A DNA stretch of 55,163 nucleotides from IMG/VR virus record IMGVR_UViG_3300021976_000002, positions 1 through 55,163 of that record; one strand, written 5' to 3'. Of the stretch, positions 29,962 to 37,966 are shown piece after piece (position 1 is the first letter of the stretch; the number at the start of each line of letters is the position of its first letter). The notes beneath the pieces were generated by a model. That model was not told where the DNA came from. It was given only the letters and a program-made list of their open reading frames with translations, and did not search any database. Made by a program: the position numbers and the translations under genes. This DNA comes from a virus.

Positions 29962-30300
29962 GTGGCTAACACCAAGGAGCGTGACCCGCTCGAGCAGTTG
30001 GAGGACTACCTCAAGGAAGAGATGGTCCGTGCTGCCAAGCTGTACAAGGCTATGGAGGAACTTAACAACCCTCCGCCTCCGAAGTACAGGTACATTCCCA
30101 TCCAGGAGCTCCGCCCTGGGGACAAGCTCATCGTCAAGTTCGGACGCAACAGCGAGATCCAGAAGACAGCTGTGGTGGCTTCCGTCGAAGAGGGTAGCAA
30201 GTTCGGTGGCTGCTCCAAGCGTGACTACCACGTCACCGTTCAGGGCTCGACCGTCACGCAGTGCTGGAGCCGAGTTGGAAGGGTACCGGTGAAGAACTGA
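29962..30300 (+). CDS. 112-residue protein, small barrel-like
   Basis: GTG start after AGAGGACC. The N-terminal half is helical (LEQLEDYLKEEMVRAAKLYK), then a Pro-rich turn and a beta section (YIPIQELRPGDKLIVKFGRN; DYHVTVQGSTVTQCWSRVGR). It may bind nucleic acid. Unknown family; TGATG joins it to the next gene. Confidence 0.6.
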   Translation: MANTKERDPLEQLEDYLKEEMVRAAKLYKAMEELNNPPPPKYRYIPIQELRPGDKLIVKFGRNSEIQKTAVVASVEEGSKFGGCSKRDYHVTVQGSTVTQCWSRVGRVPVKN

Positions 30301-30695
30301 TGGGCAAGAACTTCGAACAAGAAGGCAGCCGCGGAGGACGTTTCGTTCCCGAGCACAAGCCCGTCGAGCTCCTGGACACCATCGAAGGTTTTCTGGACGA
30401 GGACTTCCCCGAGACCAACGGAGAGGTCATCACGGGCGAGATCGTTAACGTCACCGATGTTGACCCTCTAGGACACGTTACCATTGACTCGCTGCGCCGC
30501 GACCTGGAGAGCACTCCCATCTACGCCGAGCTCGTCGAGGCGATGGGCAACCCGTGGGTCGAAGTGACCGCACACGAGGAGAAGGTCAACGACTGGCATA
30601 CCGAGGTCATGCGTGAGCAACTCGAGATGCGAAGGATCATCGACGAGGGACTCCCGACGCCTGCCGAACAGTTTAGGGCGCTGACCCAGGCATGA
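30300..30695 (+). CDS. 131-residue acidic protein
   Basis: Starts at the ATG in TGATG. Acidic and helical (PVELLDTIEGFLDEDFPETN; MREQLEMRRIIDEGLPTPAE) with a short beta part (GEIVNVTDVDPLGHVTIDSL). No family recognised. ATGA overlap with the next gene. Confidence 0.6.
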   Translation: MGKNFEQEGSRGGRFVPEHKPVELLDTIEGFLDEDFPETNGEVITGEIVNVTDVDPLGHVTIDSLRRDLESTPIYAELVEAMGNPWVEVTAHEEKVNDWHTEVMREQLEMRRIIDEGLPTPAEQFRALTQA

Positions 30696-30823
30696 TCAAC
30701 ATCACCCACCCCCAAGGAGAGACCGTACGGACCATACTCAGTTGGAACTTCACGGAGTGGGTCGACCAGGCCCTCGACATCGTCAAGGACAAACACCACG
30801 GGACCGAACCCTCAGGGAGGTAA
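30692..30823 (+). CDS. 43-residue protein
   Basis: Reads MINITHPQGETVRTILSWNF, then TEWVDQALDIVKDKHHGTEP and SGR. It begins in ATGA overlap with the preceding stop and ends six bases before the next start, whose ribosome site lies in its last codons. One amphipathic helix. Unknown. Confidence 0.55.
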   Translation: MINITHPQGETVRTILSWNFTEWVDQALDIVKDKHHGTEPSGR

Positions 30824-30828
30824 GAACT

Positions 30829-30978
30829 GTGGAGCGTCTTCAGGCACTGAGCGTAGTGGACTGGTTCTTTCTGTTCATCCTGCTCGTCATAGTTGGTGGC
30901 GGATTCATGTACGGTGGGTACGTCGCCAAGCGTCCGTACGGCAACCTCAAGAACAACCTACCGCGGAACAAACACTAA
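30829..30978 (+). CDS. 49-residue membrane protein
   Basis: GTG start after GGGAGG. One transmembrane helix (WFFLFILLVIVGGGFMYGGY) near the N-terminus and a basic tail (KRPYGNLKNNLPRNKH). Small single-span proteins of this kind may modify the host membrane. Last gene of this operon. Confidence 0.62.
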   Translation: MERLQALSVVDWFFLFILLVIVGGGFMYGGYVAKRPYGNLKNNLPRNKH

Positions 30979-31023
30979 CGTTTCCTGTGACGACACGACA
31001 ATTAAATTCATCAAGTCACTAGC

Positions 31024-31129
31024 GTGACATTGCAGAGACAGTGTAGTAGAATATAGATACAAGCAAGGGGAGCTGAGGGGCTTCCCGATCAAGGGGCCGC
31101 CGCAGAGCGGCAGAGAGAAGGATTACATC
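31024..31129 (+). promoter_or_regulatory. Promoter and hairpin leader of HTH gene 2
   Basis: GTGACA (31024-31029), 17 bp, TAGAAT (31047-31052). The leader holds a hairpin at 31068-31086 (GGGAGC with GCTTCCC, one bulge) after CAAGCAA, the same order as in the leader of HTH gene 1, and then a second G+C-rich hairpin before the Shine-Dalgarno. A shared regulatory leader is likely. Confidence 0.6.
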
Positions 31130-31594
31130 ATGGCACGGAACCGCAACGCCGAGGTCGACGTTCCCGACTCGAGCGAGACCGACGCTCCGGAGTCGACCGA
31201 GGCGAAGGCCCCCAAGGGCCCGAAGCGTGGCGAGCTCCCCGAGGGCTTCGTCACCCCGATCGGCCTGGCCAAGGAACTCACCACGCGTGGGCTCCACACC
31301 AACCGCGATGGTGAGACCGTCGAGGTCAAGCCGCAGATGGTGTACTCGTACATCAAGAACGCTCCTGCGGACCACCCCTTCCCGCTTCAGTCGGTGGAGG
31401 ACAGCAACGGTACCGCGCGCCAGGTCGTGAGCCTGGAAGAGGGCCTTGCATGGTGGGTCGAGAAGACCGAGCGTGCGCAGGCTCGTCGGGCGAACGCCGC
31501 TGAGAAGCGGACCGCCAAGGAGCAGCGCGCCGCTGAGCGGACCGCCAAGGCTGAGGCTGAGGGCGACACCTCGGAGGTCACCGAGGCTGAGTGA
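31130..31594 (+). CDS. Small helix-turn-helix protein 2
   Basis: A 154-residue protein. Residues 1-40 are acidic and disordered; the core TPIGLAKELTTRG and KPQMVYSYIKNAP is the shared helix-turn-helix type; SLEEGLAWWVEK follows; the C-terminal 45 residues are a charged Ala/Arg/Glu helix (ANAAEKRTAKEQRAAERTAK). G+C-rich codons like HTH gene 1. Own promoter, own terminator, so a monocistronic, probably abundant DNA-binding protein. Confidence 0.72.
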   Translation: MARNRNAEVDVPDSSETDAPESTEAKAPKGPKRGELPEGFVTPIGLAKELTTRGLHTNRDGETVEVKPQMVYSYIKNAPADHPFPLQSVEDSNGTARQVVSLEEGLAWWVEKTERAQARRANAAEKRTAKEQRAAERTAKAEAEGDTSEVTEAE

Positions 31595-31644
31595 TCGAAG
31601 ACGTCACATGCCGTAACGTCTTCCGGGGAAGTCACTCACAGGAG

Positions 31645-31678
31645 GCCCTCGTCACCCGCTAAGGGTGGCGGGGGCTTT
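31645..31678 (+). terminator. Rho-independent-type terminator after HTH gene 2
   Basis: A 13-bp stem (31645-31657 with 31663-31675, two G:U pairs) and a five-base loop GCTAA, followed by TTT. It ends the monocistronic message. Confidence 0.85.
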
Positions 31679-31749
31679 CCCTTGCTCTCACGTACTCTAA
31701 CGGTTCCAGTTACAGTACATAGAGATATATGGTCGTTAGGAAAAGCCCA

Positions 31750-31779
31750 TTGAGTGGCTACTATAGGACACTATATAAT
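31750..31779 (+). promoter_or_regulatory. Promoter (TTGAGT, 18 bp, TATAAT), leaderless type
   Basis: TTGAGT (31750-31755) and TATAAT (31774-31779) with an 18-bp spacer. ATG begins six bases after the -10 box (AAAGAT between). Confidence 0.7.
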
Positions 31780-31785
31780 AAAGAT

Positions 31786-32031
31786 ATGATGATGAGAACA
31801 AAGGGAAGGCATAAGCTTGTTAGCATAAAGCTGTCTCGCAAGCAATGCCAATATGTTCTGGACGCACTCGATGTCTATGAAGATGGACTTAGTGAGGCCA
31901 GAGTTGAGACAGCAGATGACAATGGCTTTGTTAGCATCCACGAACTCCTAGACGTAGCCTCCGGTTACTCTGAGGACCAGAAGGCCATCGAAGACATTCG
32001 ACGAAAGGTTCACTATGTCGTCCGCGACTGA
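31786..32031 (+). CDS. 81-residue protein from a leaderless message
   Basis: Three ATG codons in a row open the frame (MMMRTKGRHKLVSIKLSRKQ); no ribosome site, only a -10 box six bases upstream. The rest is helical (CQYVLDALDVYEDGLSEARV). The A+T content is higher than that of its neighbours. Unknown family. Confidence 0.62.
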   Translation: MMMRTKGRHKLVSIKLSRKQCQYVLDALDVYEDGLSEARVETADDNGFVSIHELLDVASGYSEDQKAIEDIRRKVHYVVRD

Positions 32032-32434
32032 GACTCCCGAAGAGGTAACTCTTCCGGCCCTCTACTACCACTGCATCGAAATCTACGAGGCGATGAGCGA
32101 CGTCGCCACCGAGGTCAAGATGGACACTGGTGCTACCTCTCTGGTGTACGAAGGCTTCCTTACCTCACTGGTGACGAAGCAGCAGAACCTGTCCGTGCCT
32201 TACTACACGGACGTGACTCGTGCTCTGCGTCGCATGGGGTGCATCAAGCAGCTTCGCCGAGGAGGAGGTACCGCACCCTCCCAATGGGAACTCTTTCATC
32301 CTCCCAACCAGCAACTGTTCGAAACGGCCAAGGCTCCCACTAGGTCGAAGCGTGCCTCCGACGTCGAGGGCATGCAGCAACAGATCCGAGACCTCAACGA
32401 GCGCGTGCTGCGCCTCGAGCAAGCCCGTAGCTAG
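32015..32434 (+). CDS. Winged-helix-like protein with coiled-coil tail
   Basis: A 139-residue protein. Residues about 35-100 look like a winged helix (FLTSLVTKQQNLSVPYYTDV; TRALRRMGCIKQLRRGGGTA), and the end is a coiled coil (MQQQIRDLNERVLRLEQARS). AAAGG precedes the ATG. Possibly a dimeric DNA-binding regulator. Confidence 0.62.
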   Translation: MSSATETPEEVTLPALYYHCIEIYEAMSDVATEVKMDTGATSLVYEGFLTSLVTKQQNLSVPYYTDVTRALRRMGCIKQLRRGGGTAPSQWELFHPPNQQLFETAKAPTRSKRASDVEGMQQQIRDLNERVLRLEQARS

Positions 32435-32450
32435 GAAGCTCACAATCGCT

Positions 32451-32515
32451 GTCTAACGCAAGATCCCAAGCGCCTGCGAGTAAACGGTTAGGGTGTAAAT
32501 GATCTTGCGTTAGAC
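32451..32515. repeat. GTCTAAC-family inverted repeat B
   Basis: Perfect 15-bp arms GTCTAACGCAAGATC (32451-32465) and its complement (32501-32515) enclose 35 bp. Read on the minus strand, the loop contains CCCTAACC, TACTCGCAG and CTTGGG, aligning with the loops of copies A and C. It fills the gap between two small plus-strand genes, in the opposite orientation to them. Confidence 0.88.
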
Positions 32516-32542
32516 TCGCATCTAGACAGTCAGGAGAGGATC

Positions 32543-32683
32543 ATGCTATTCTGGTACGCCGACCTTACCTACTACCGCCGGACTTGGTGCAGCAAGAAGA
32601 TCACCTGGTCGCACAGTCGTGGGGACTGCCGCTTCGAAAAGAACCACAGTGGTCCCTGCAAGCCTGGCGCGCGACGGGTGTGA
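32543..32683 (+). CDS. 46-residue basic protein
   Basis: Reads MLFWYADLTYYRRTWCSKKI, then TWSHSRGDCRFEKNHSGPCK and PGARRV. Three Cys with two His suggest metal binding. CAGGAGAGGATC is a strong ribosome site, repeated before the next gene. Unknown. Confidence 0.58.
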   Translation: MLFWYADLTYYRRTWCSKKITWSHSRGDCRFEKNHSGPCKPGARRV

Positions 32684-32693
32684 GGAGAGGATC

Positions 32694-33305
32694 ATGGTAT
32701 GTACTGAGTGTGAGACGGTGGAAGAAAGATCCCTGTGTCAAGAAGCTCCTGTACAGATCGTGACCAAGCCCTGTGCCAAGTGTGTAGTGATCTATAGACG
32801 GAAGGTAGGAGATGTTGTCATGGGACAATACATAGTGAGGCACCCAACACCTATTCCTATGCACGACTCCCCAGGCAAGCCTCCTGCGTCGCGTCTGAAT
32901 AGGACTGGCGAGTACCTTACTGATGCACAGGAGCGAAGGCTTCAAGACGTAACAGACAGAGCCAACGTCGAATTCAGATCGGCAATGGGAGCTATCGCCT
33001 CGACGGGCATTACAGTCGGCTGCCCACATCGCAATACAGACCCTGTAGTTAGTTTAGACATTGAGGTCGCTCGGCTATGCCTTGACTGTGGCAAGCAACT
33101 CGAGACAGCATACACCAGAGAGTTCGCCCAGCGACCTGACCCAGGAATCATTACTGACAATGGGCTTGATATACATGCACCGATCAAGATGGAAACAATC
33201 GGACCTGCAGAGGGCTGGGTCGTTTCTATCGTCGCATGTCTATTTGGTGTCGCACTGTTCTTCCTGATCTTCTGGCTACCACTGTGGCTATTCAACAATA
33301 GGTAG
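32694..33305 (+). CDS. Zinc-knuckle protein with C-terminal membrane anchor
   Basis: A 203-residue protein. Cys pairs occur at MVCTECETVEE, KPCAKCVVIYRR and ARLCLDCGKQLE, and the C-terminus is one membrane helix (VVSIVACLFGVALFFLIFWL). GAGGAGAGGATC precedes the ATG at 32694. A tail-anchored zinc protein in a phage early region is unusual; the soluble domain would face the cytoplasm. Unknown family. Confidence 0.65.
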   Translation: MVCTECETVEERSLCQEAPVQIVTKPCAKCVVIYRRKVGDVVMGQYIVRHPTPIPMHDSPGKPPASRLNRTGEYLTDAQERRLQDVTDRANVEFRSAMGAIASTGITVGCPHRNTDPVVSLDIEVARLCLDCGKQLETAYTREFAQRPDPGIITDNGLDIHAPIKMETIGPAEGWVVSIVACLFGVALFFLIFWLPLWLFNNR

Positions 33306-33319
33306 ATAGTCTATCTGAT

Positions 33320-33375
33320 AGTCTAACATATCCCTATCCAACTACACGCAGCTAGGGGACTTCTCTTGTTAGACT
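33320..33375. repeat. GTCTAAC-family inverted repeat C
   Basis: Arms AGTCTAACA (33320-33328) and TGTTAGACT (33367-33375) enclose 38 bp whose plus-strand loop reads CCCTATCC, TACACGCAG, CTAGGGG. This matches the minus-strand loops of copies A and B nearly base for base, with inner CCCTA/TAGGG able to pair. Confidence 0.82.
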
Positions 33376-33457
33376 CCAAGAGACTCGCAGAGACCTATAA
33401 GCAACGCTGAGCTCAATAGCTTAGAGAAGCAGCGTGTGAGGGGCCGAGGGTACGTGG

Positions 33458-33463
33458 TATGAT
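33458..33463 (+). promoter_or_regulatory. -10 box of HTH gene 3
   Basis: TATGAT, 39 bases before the start of the 33503 gene; the -35 position (TGTGAG) is weak, suggesting activator-dependent use. Confidence 0.4.
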
Positions 33464-33502
33464 AGCCAAGACAACGAACACATAGCCGCCAAGAGGAGAC
33501 CG

Positions 33503-33760
33503 ATGGACGGCAAGGAGAAAGTGACAGCGAGTACAGATGAGCTCGTCAAGCAGATGCAGCACGACGAACTCGATGGTGCGGAGAAGCTTAGCATTCGAGA
33601 CTATGCTAGGATGCGCAGCATGCAACCACAGCTTGTGCATTACTACATCAGTCAGGGAAGGCTCAAGCCAGAGACTTGCATCTGTGGTCGTAAGGTTCTC
33701 GACGTGAAGGATGCGGACGATTTCTTTGCGACCAAGAAGGATCGACGCACGCATGGATGA
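33503..33760 (+). CDS. Small helix-turn-helix protein 3
   Basis: An 85-residue protein with SIRDYARMRSMQPQLVHYYI as its helix-turn-helix and CICGRKVLDVKDADDFFATK as wing and C-terminal helix, typical of MerR/excisionase-like folds. Shares the PQ-hydrophobic-x-x-Y-I core with the proteins at 27666 and 31130. AAGAGGAGACCG precedes the ATG. Confidence 0.72.
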   Translation: MDGKEKVTASTDELVKQMQHDELDGAEKLSIRDYARMRSMQPQLVHYYISQGRLKPETCICGRKVLDVKDADDFFATKKDRRTHG

Positions 33761-34022
33761 TCTGCATCGCGAACTGATCAAGAGCGGACGGAAGGTATAC
33801 CGAAGGCGCCGCAAGTTTCAAGGCGCGGACTGGACACCTCCGTCTGTCAGTTCGGTGAAGCAGGATGGTCTATGGTGTAGGGCATGCAGACAGCACCACG
33901 GATATATGTCCATGGGGATGTCGTATAATAAGAGCTCGAGCGGTTGGGAGCTACTCTGGCTCTGTAGGAAAACAGGAGACGTGCTCGACACCACTAGGCT
34001 AGGAGAGAGCCGTGGGACGTGA
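33753..34022 (+). CDS. 89-residue basic zinc-binding-type protein
   Basis: Starts at ATG in a TGGATGA overlap with the upstream stop. Basic N-terminus (SGRKVYRRRRKFQGADW), then LWCRACRQHHGYMSMG and LWLCRKTGDV, a CxxC-His-Cys set. Could bind nucleic acid through a zinc knuckle. Overlaps the next gene by 11 bases. Confidence 0.6.
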   Translation: MDDLHRELIKSGRKVYRRRRKFQGADWTPPSVSSVKQDGLWCRACRQHHGYMSMGMSYNKSSSGWELLWLCRKTGDVLDTTRLGESRGT

Positions 34023-34320
34023 ACTGACCATCGAGGAGAAGGCTCTAGTCGAGTCCCAAATTGCCAACCTAGAGATCGCACTCGGTCGTGCATTGGAGAA
34101 GCTCGATAGCTACGTCGAAGGTCACGTGGCCGTCCCTGCCCTCTTTGCCCTCGTGGACAACCTACATGAGAACGGGATGATCAACATCATCGCCTCTGGA
34201 GACCTCACGACCGTCCTCAAGAAGATCAGTGCGGCAGCCTACCTGTGCGGCTTCGAGATGGGTCGGACCAACAACTTCCTGTATGAGTTCAATGACCTGT
34301 GTGACCACAACGAGGAGTAG
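34012..34320 (+). CDS. 102-residue helical protein
   Basis: GTG start after TAGGAGAGAGCC. Helical (KALVESQIANLEIALGRALE; LTTVLKKISAAAYLCGFEMG). Unknown family. Precedes the HNH gene by three bases. Confidence 0.62.
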   Translation: MGRELTIEEKALVESQIANLEIALGRALEKLDSYVEGHVAVPALFALVDNLHENGMINIIASGDLTTVLKKISAAAYLCGFEMGRTNNFLYEFNDLCDHNEE

Positions 34321-34323
34321 TCC

Positions 34324-34755
34324 ATGATCATGGTGGGCTTTCCCATTGAACGGTTCCTAGCCAAGGCAGACAAGCAAGAAGATCATTGGCTATGGACTGG
34401 CGCTAAGGGAGGCAGCAGTAAGACCTATGGCGTCTTTACTTGGGTTGCTGGACCAGAAGAACAATACACCAAGATGGCTCATGTCTGGTCGTATTTATAT
34501 TTCGTCGGTCCCATTCCTCAAGACTATGAAGTGGATCATAGATGTAAGATTCGACTATGTGTACGACCCGAATGCCTAGAGGCTGTCACTAAAGAAGTCA
34601 ACAACATTCGTAAGCGAAAGACCCATTGTAAGAATGGTCACGAGCTTACACCTGAAAATGTCTATGTCCATCCTAGCACAGGCAGCATCCATGGATGCAA
34701 GAAGTGCCGAAGAGAAGCCTTTCTTAAATGGAAAGGTCGAGGAGGTGATGCCTAA
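34324..34755 (+). CDS. HNH endonuclease
   Basis: A 143-residue protein. MAHVWSYLYFVGPIPQDYEV, then DHRCKIRLCVRPECLEAVT is the HNH core: His of the pair, Cys residues of the zinc knuckle and the conserved PECLE. A second zinc motif follows (HCKNGHELTPENVYV; GCKKCRRE). Free-standing HNH nucleases of this type often are homing enzymes that cut a nearby target. It sits immediately upstream of a helicase gene whose ATP-binding loop is broken by a frameshift. Codons look more A/T-rich than the neighbours, a hint of transfer. Confidence 0.85.
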   Translation: MIMVGFPIERFLAKADKQEDHWLWTGAKGGSSKTYGVFTWVAGPEEQYTKMAHVWSYLYFVGPIPQDYEVDHRCKIRLCVRPECLEAVTKEVNNIRKRKTHCKNGHELTPENVYVHPSTGSIHGCKKCRREAFLKWKGRGGDA

Positions 34756-36238
34756 TGTCTCTTAACCTTTACCCCTTCCAGAAGGAAGATATCGCCAAGC
34801 TCGAAGCACATGGCTCTGGCCTAATTGGTTCAGAGATGGGTTAGGTACCGGAAAAACTCACGAGGCGATTGCTCTCGACGAGGCATGGTACTCCAACAGG
34901 CCCACCCTAGTCATTGCCCCCTTGAACACATTCGACTCTTGGCAAGAGAAGTATGGCACACAGTCATCGCAGTCGGATGTCACGGTCATCGATAGGAAGA
35001 ACCGTACCAAGTTCCTCGATGCCATTCGCAAGCGACAGGGCGATGTCTTCTTGATGCACTGGGACGCACTGAGACTAATGCCTGAGCTTCGCAACATTCA
35101 ATTCGGTACCATCATTGGCGATGAGGTCCACCGCATTGCGAACCGAAAGGCCCAGAGCACTCTCGCAGCTAAGAAGTTGCAGGCACTCCACAAGCTAGGT
35201 CTGTCCGGCACAGCCACGGGCGATCAGCCAGCCAACCTGTGGTCTGTGCTCAGCTGGTTGTACCCGAAACAGTATTCCAGTTACTGGCGGTTCAGGAAGA
35301 GGTACTGTGTTGAGGAACTTGTCGGAGACCCAACTGGACGCACTCGCGGCTATACTAAGATCACCGGTGTCCAGAATGTGGCTCAGCTCCATGAAGAGCT
35401 CGAACCCTTCTTCGTGCGGCACCTCAAGCGAGAGCAGTGCTGCGACCATCACCCCGACGGAGTCATGGACTGGCTCCCCGACAAAACGTACGAGTCCATT
35501 TGGGTCCAGCTCACTCCTACCCAACGACGGTTCTACGAACAGATGCGAAAGGAAATGGTGGCCTGGGTTGGCGAGCATGAGAATAGCCCACTCATGGCCT
35601 CGGTCGTCGTCGCGCAGATGGTTCGTCTGAGCCAGATGGCCCTAGCCACTCCTGAGATCTACACCAAGATGGTTCGTCATCGTAAGCCTGATGGAACATT
35701 GAGTGACCCTGAACCTGTAGAGGCCGTCAAGCTCCTGGAGCCGTCCTCGAAGCTTGATGCTGTACAGGAGAGGCTACTGGACCATGGGAGCAAACAGTTC
35801 GTTGTAGCATCCTCGTCCAAGCAGATCTGTTACCTGGCTCAGGAGAAGTTCGCCAAGAAAGGTATCAGCTCGTTCGTCCTTAGCGGTGACACACCACAGG
35901 AGGAACGAGATGGAATGGTGCAGCGCTTTGTCAACGGAGACACACAGCTCTTCATTGGTGTCATCGAAGCTATGGCGGAGGGTATTGATGGACTGCAGCA
36001 TGCAACAGACACGATGATCTTCCTCGACAGGTCCTGGCGGACGGTAAAGAACAAGCAGTGCGAAGATCGTCTGCACCGAGATGGACAGAAGGACACTGTG
36101 CAGATCATTGACGTCATTGCACGTGACACTCTGGACATGGGCCGACTCCAGAGGCTCGAGACCAAGTGGTCATGGATCAAATCGATTCTCGGCGACCCAG
36201 CTAAGGCACAGGAACTCGTACTGAAAGGAATGATGTAA
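34755..36238 (+). CDS. SNF2-type DNA helicase, frame interrupted at Walker A
   Basis: ATG at 34755 opens MSLNLYPFQKEDIAKLEAHG followed by SGLIGSEMG, then TAG at 34842-34844. Stepping back one base at 34841 restores L-GTGKT and a continuous frame to 36238, about 494 residues in all. The rest has a DEVH box (near residue 123), LGLSGTATGD, and a helicase C domain (ASSSKQICYLAQEKFAKKGI; EGIDGLQHATDTMIFLDRSW; CEDRLHRDGQ). Either a one-base loss, a sequence error or a -1 recoding site; the slip context is G-GGT-TAG. A shortened protein from TTG 34922 would lack Walker A. Confidence 0.8.
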
Positions 36239-36831
36239 TGGCTGACAACGGATATCTGGATAGAGATGCATCTGGATGGGAGGAGCAGAGACAAAAGCTA
36301 TTCTATATTCACACTAGCCTACCTGACTTGCCTCCTCCTAAGCTTCCACCCCTTCAGGATCTAAGTGGGTACTTCGAACCAACTGGATTCAAGGGTTGGC
36401 CCCAAGCTAGCTTCGACGAGGCCTCAAGGAAGATGGGTGAGGCCATGACTGACATCGTGGAGAAGGGCCGTAGAGCACAAGTAGAATTAGAAGAGATGCA
36501 GATCAAGGAGAGGATTAGAATGACCAGCACTGACAACATCAAGAAGCAAATCGCCTACCTGTATGGCGAACTCGAGAAGCGTGATAGGTGGGGCGACGAC
36601 ATCTACGAAGATAGTGAGATCATTGCCTTCACCAAGACCTTCACCAATAACCACCACGCTGGGGAATACTACTACGCAGCTATCAAGGCTGACGGTAAGT
36701 GGTACATCACCGGTAACTACGAGTCTGGTCACCCCAGGACTTGGGAAGAACTGATCGAGTGGTTCGATGCCAAGGGTAGTGTCAAGGACGTTCGCGTGGT
36801 AGTCAAGACCAAGAAGCTAGGTGCCTCATAG
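36238..36831 (+). CDS. 197-residue protein of the replication block
   Basis: N-terminal Pro-rich part (SLPDLPPPKLPPLQDLSGYF), a helix (ASRKMGEAMTDIVEKGRRAQ), then a beta-rich C-terminal domain (AFTKTFTNNHHAGEYYYAAI; KWYITGNYESGHPRTWEELI). ATG shared with the helicase stop (TAATG). Family not recognised; context suggests a replication or recombination accessory. An in-frame ATG near 36520 could give the C-terminal domain alone. Confidence 0.65.
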   Translation: MADNGYLDRDASGWEEQRQKLFYIHTSLPDLPPPKLPPLQDLSGYFEPTGFKGWPQASFDEASRKMGEAMTDIVEKGRRAQVELEEMQIKERIRMTSTDNIKKQIAYLYGELEKRDRWGDDIYEDSEIIAFTKTFTNNHHAGEYYYAAIKADGKWYITGNYESGHPRTWEELIEWFDAKGSVKDVRVVVKTKKLGAS

Positions 36832-37055
36832 TGGATGTCACAGTCGAGGTGAAGAAGACCTTTACGTTCGTACTCTCCGAGACAGAGGTCTACGGTCTTC
36901 GAACGGCTCTCCTAGAACTTACTAGGGAGGTCTGGAGCAAGCTTCCTAATGGAGGTCCAGAGAAGGACTACTACGGGATGGTCAAAGAGCTTCTTGAACA
37001 GACAGAGCCTAGAGGCAATGGCTTCTACTTCCCTCCGGAGACAGACCTTGAGTAA
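36831..37055 (+). CDS. 74-residue protein
   Basis: GTG start (VDVTVEVKKTFTFVLSETEV). A beta hairpin and a helix (YGLRTALLELTREVWSKLPN). Unknown; shares the operon with the helicase and overlaps both neighbours. Confidence 0.6.
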   Translation: MDVTVEVKKTFTFVLSETEVYGLRTALLELTREVWSKLPNGGPEKDYYGMVKELLEQTEPRGNGFYFPPETDLE

Positions 37056-37344
37056 CATTACCGGACGACACCTGCTAGAGACTGTAGCAGAGCAGGCCGA
37101 AAGACTAGCTCGCCCGAGTGCTCTTGCTGTGATGCCTAGTCTCCGCATTCTCATTCCTGTGTGGCTTTCCTTGAAGACAACGTACCCTCTGGGAGATGCT
37201 GAGCGAGACGGTCGCGCACGACGTTGGACTAACACCAACAGTCTCATGCTTGTTCACATGGAAATCTTTGAACGTTCTACCGAAGATAACAGTCGGGATG
37301 CAAAGCTCAACAAGAAGATCCGGAAGGAGCTCGAGCGTGACTGA
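37048..37344 (+). CDS. 98-residue basic protein, TTG start
   Basis: TTG at 37048 lies seven bases after GGAG and inside the upstream gene's last codons. Helical (ETVAEQAERLARPSALAVMP) with basic end (DAKLNKKIRKELERD). Unknown. Confidence 0.55.
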   Translation: MSNITGRHLLETVAEQAERLARPSALAVMPSLRILIPVWLSLKTTYPLGDAERDGRARRWTNTNSLMLVHMEIFERSTEDNSRDAKLNKKIRKELERD

Positions 37345-37567
37345 GATCAGAGGGAATTACGTCTTCGATGCCAAGCGTATCGACCTGGCTGTATGTAGGG
37401 AACAGGCACAGCGAAGGGCTAAGGGGGACATTCGGAACACACCTGAGCCAACAATGATTCACATTCATCACGCCGATCACTCCTGCCTGAACAAGATGCA
37501 CGAGCGTATCAACATCGATGGGACGATCGACATCTTCGCTGGAGAAGTAAGCAGGGTGACAGAATGA
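37337..37567 (+). CDS. 76-residue protein, GTG start
   Basis: GTG at 37337 after AAGGAG, overlapping the previous gene by eight bases. MTEIRGNYVFDAKRIDLAVC, later MIHIHHADHSCLNKMHERIN; two His-rich segments and two Cys could bind metal. Unknown. Confidence 0.58.
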   Translation: MTEIRGNYVFDAKRIDLAVCREQAQRRAKGDIRNTPEPTMIHIHHADHSCLNKMHERINIDGTIDIFAGEVSRVTE

Positions 37568-37959
37568 CCCAATACATCCTCATGCGGTTCGAGGACGACG
37601 AAGTTGCTCAGCAGATCGTCGACGCTCAGAAGATGGACGCCGATAGTAAGGGTGACTGGGACGGAGTAATCGTAGGACAGTATAAGATCCCTACCTTGTT
37701 CTGTGAATGCTCGACAGCCAAAGCTCAGGACCCCCATAACCGTGGTGCGAAGTATGGTTGGTTCCTTTGTCCTGACTGTGCTAAGCCTCGACGGTATCAC
37801 GGCCAGACTCCGATCAACATCCTGGATCCAGAAGTGGAAGCACAGGACCCTCACTACAAGGACCACGTGCTTCACATCTATCCCGAACAGAATGTAGGGA
37901 AGACCCGACGCAAGAAGGCCATTGCCTTGATCAATCAGAATGGTCAACGAGTAGACTGA
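37564..37959 (+). CDS. 131-residue protein with Cys clusters
   Basis: LFCECSTAKAQDPHNRGAKY and WFLCPDCAKPRRYHGQ form a CxC...CxxC zinc ribbon; the N-terminal 50 residues are acidic (YILMRFEDDEVAQQIVDAQK). Unknown family. It is the last gene before a 287-bp non-coding region. Confidence 0.6.
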   Translation: MTQYILMRFEDDEVAQQIVDAQKMDADSKGDWDGVIVGQYKIPTLFCECSTAKAQDPHNRGAKYGWFLCPDCAKPRRYHGQTPINILDPEVEAQDPHYKDHVLHIYPEQNVGKTRRKKAIALINQNGQRVD

Positions 37960-37966
37960 ACATAAG

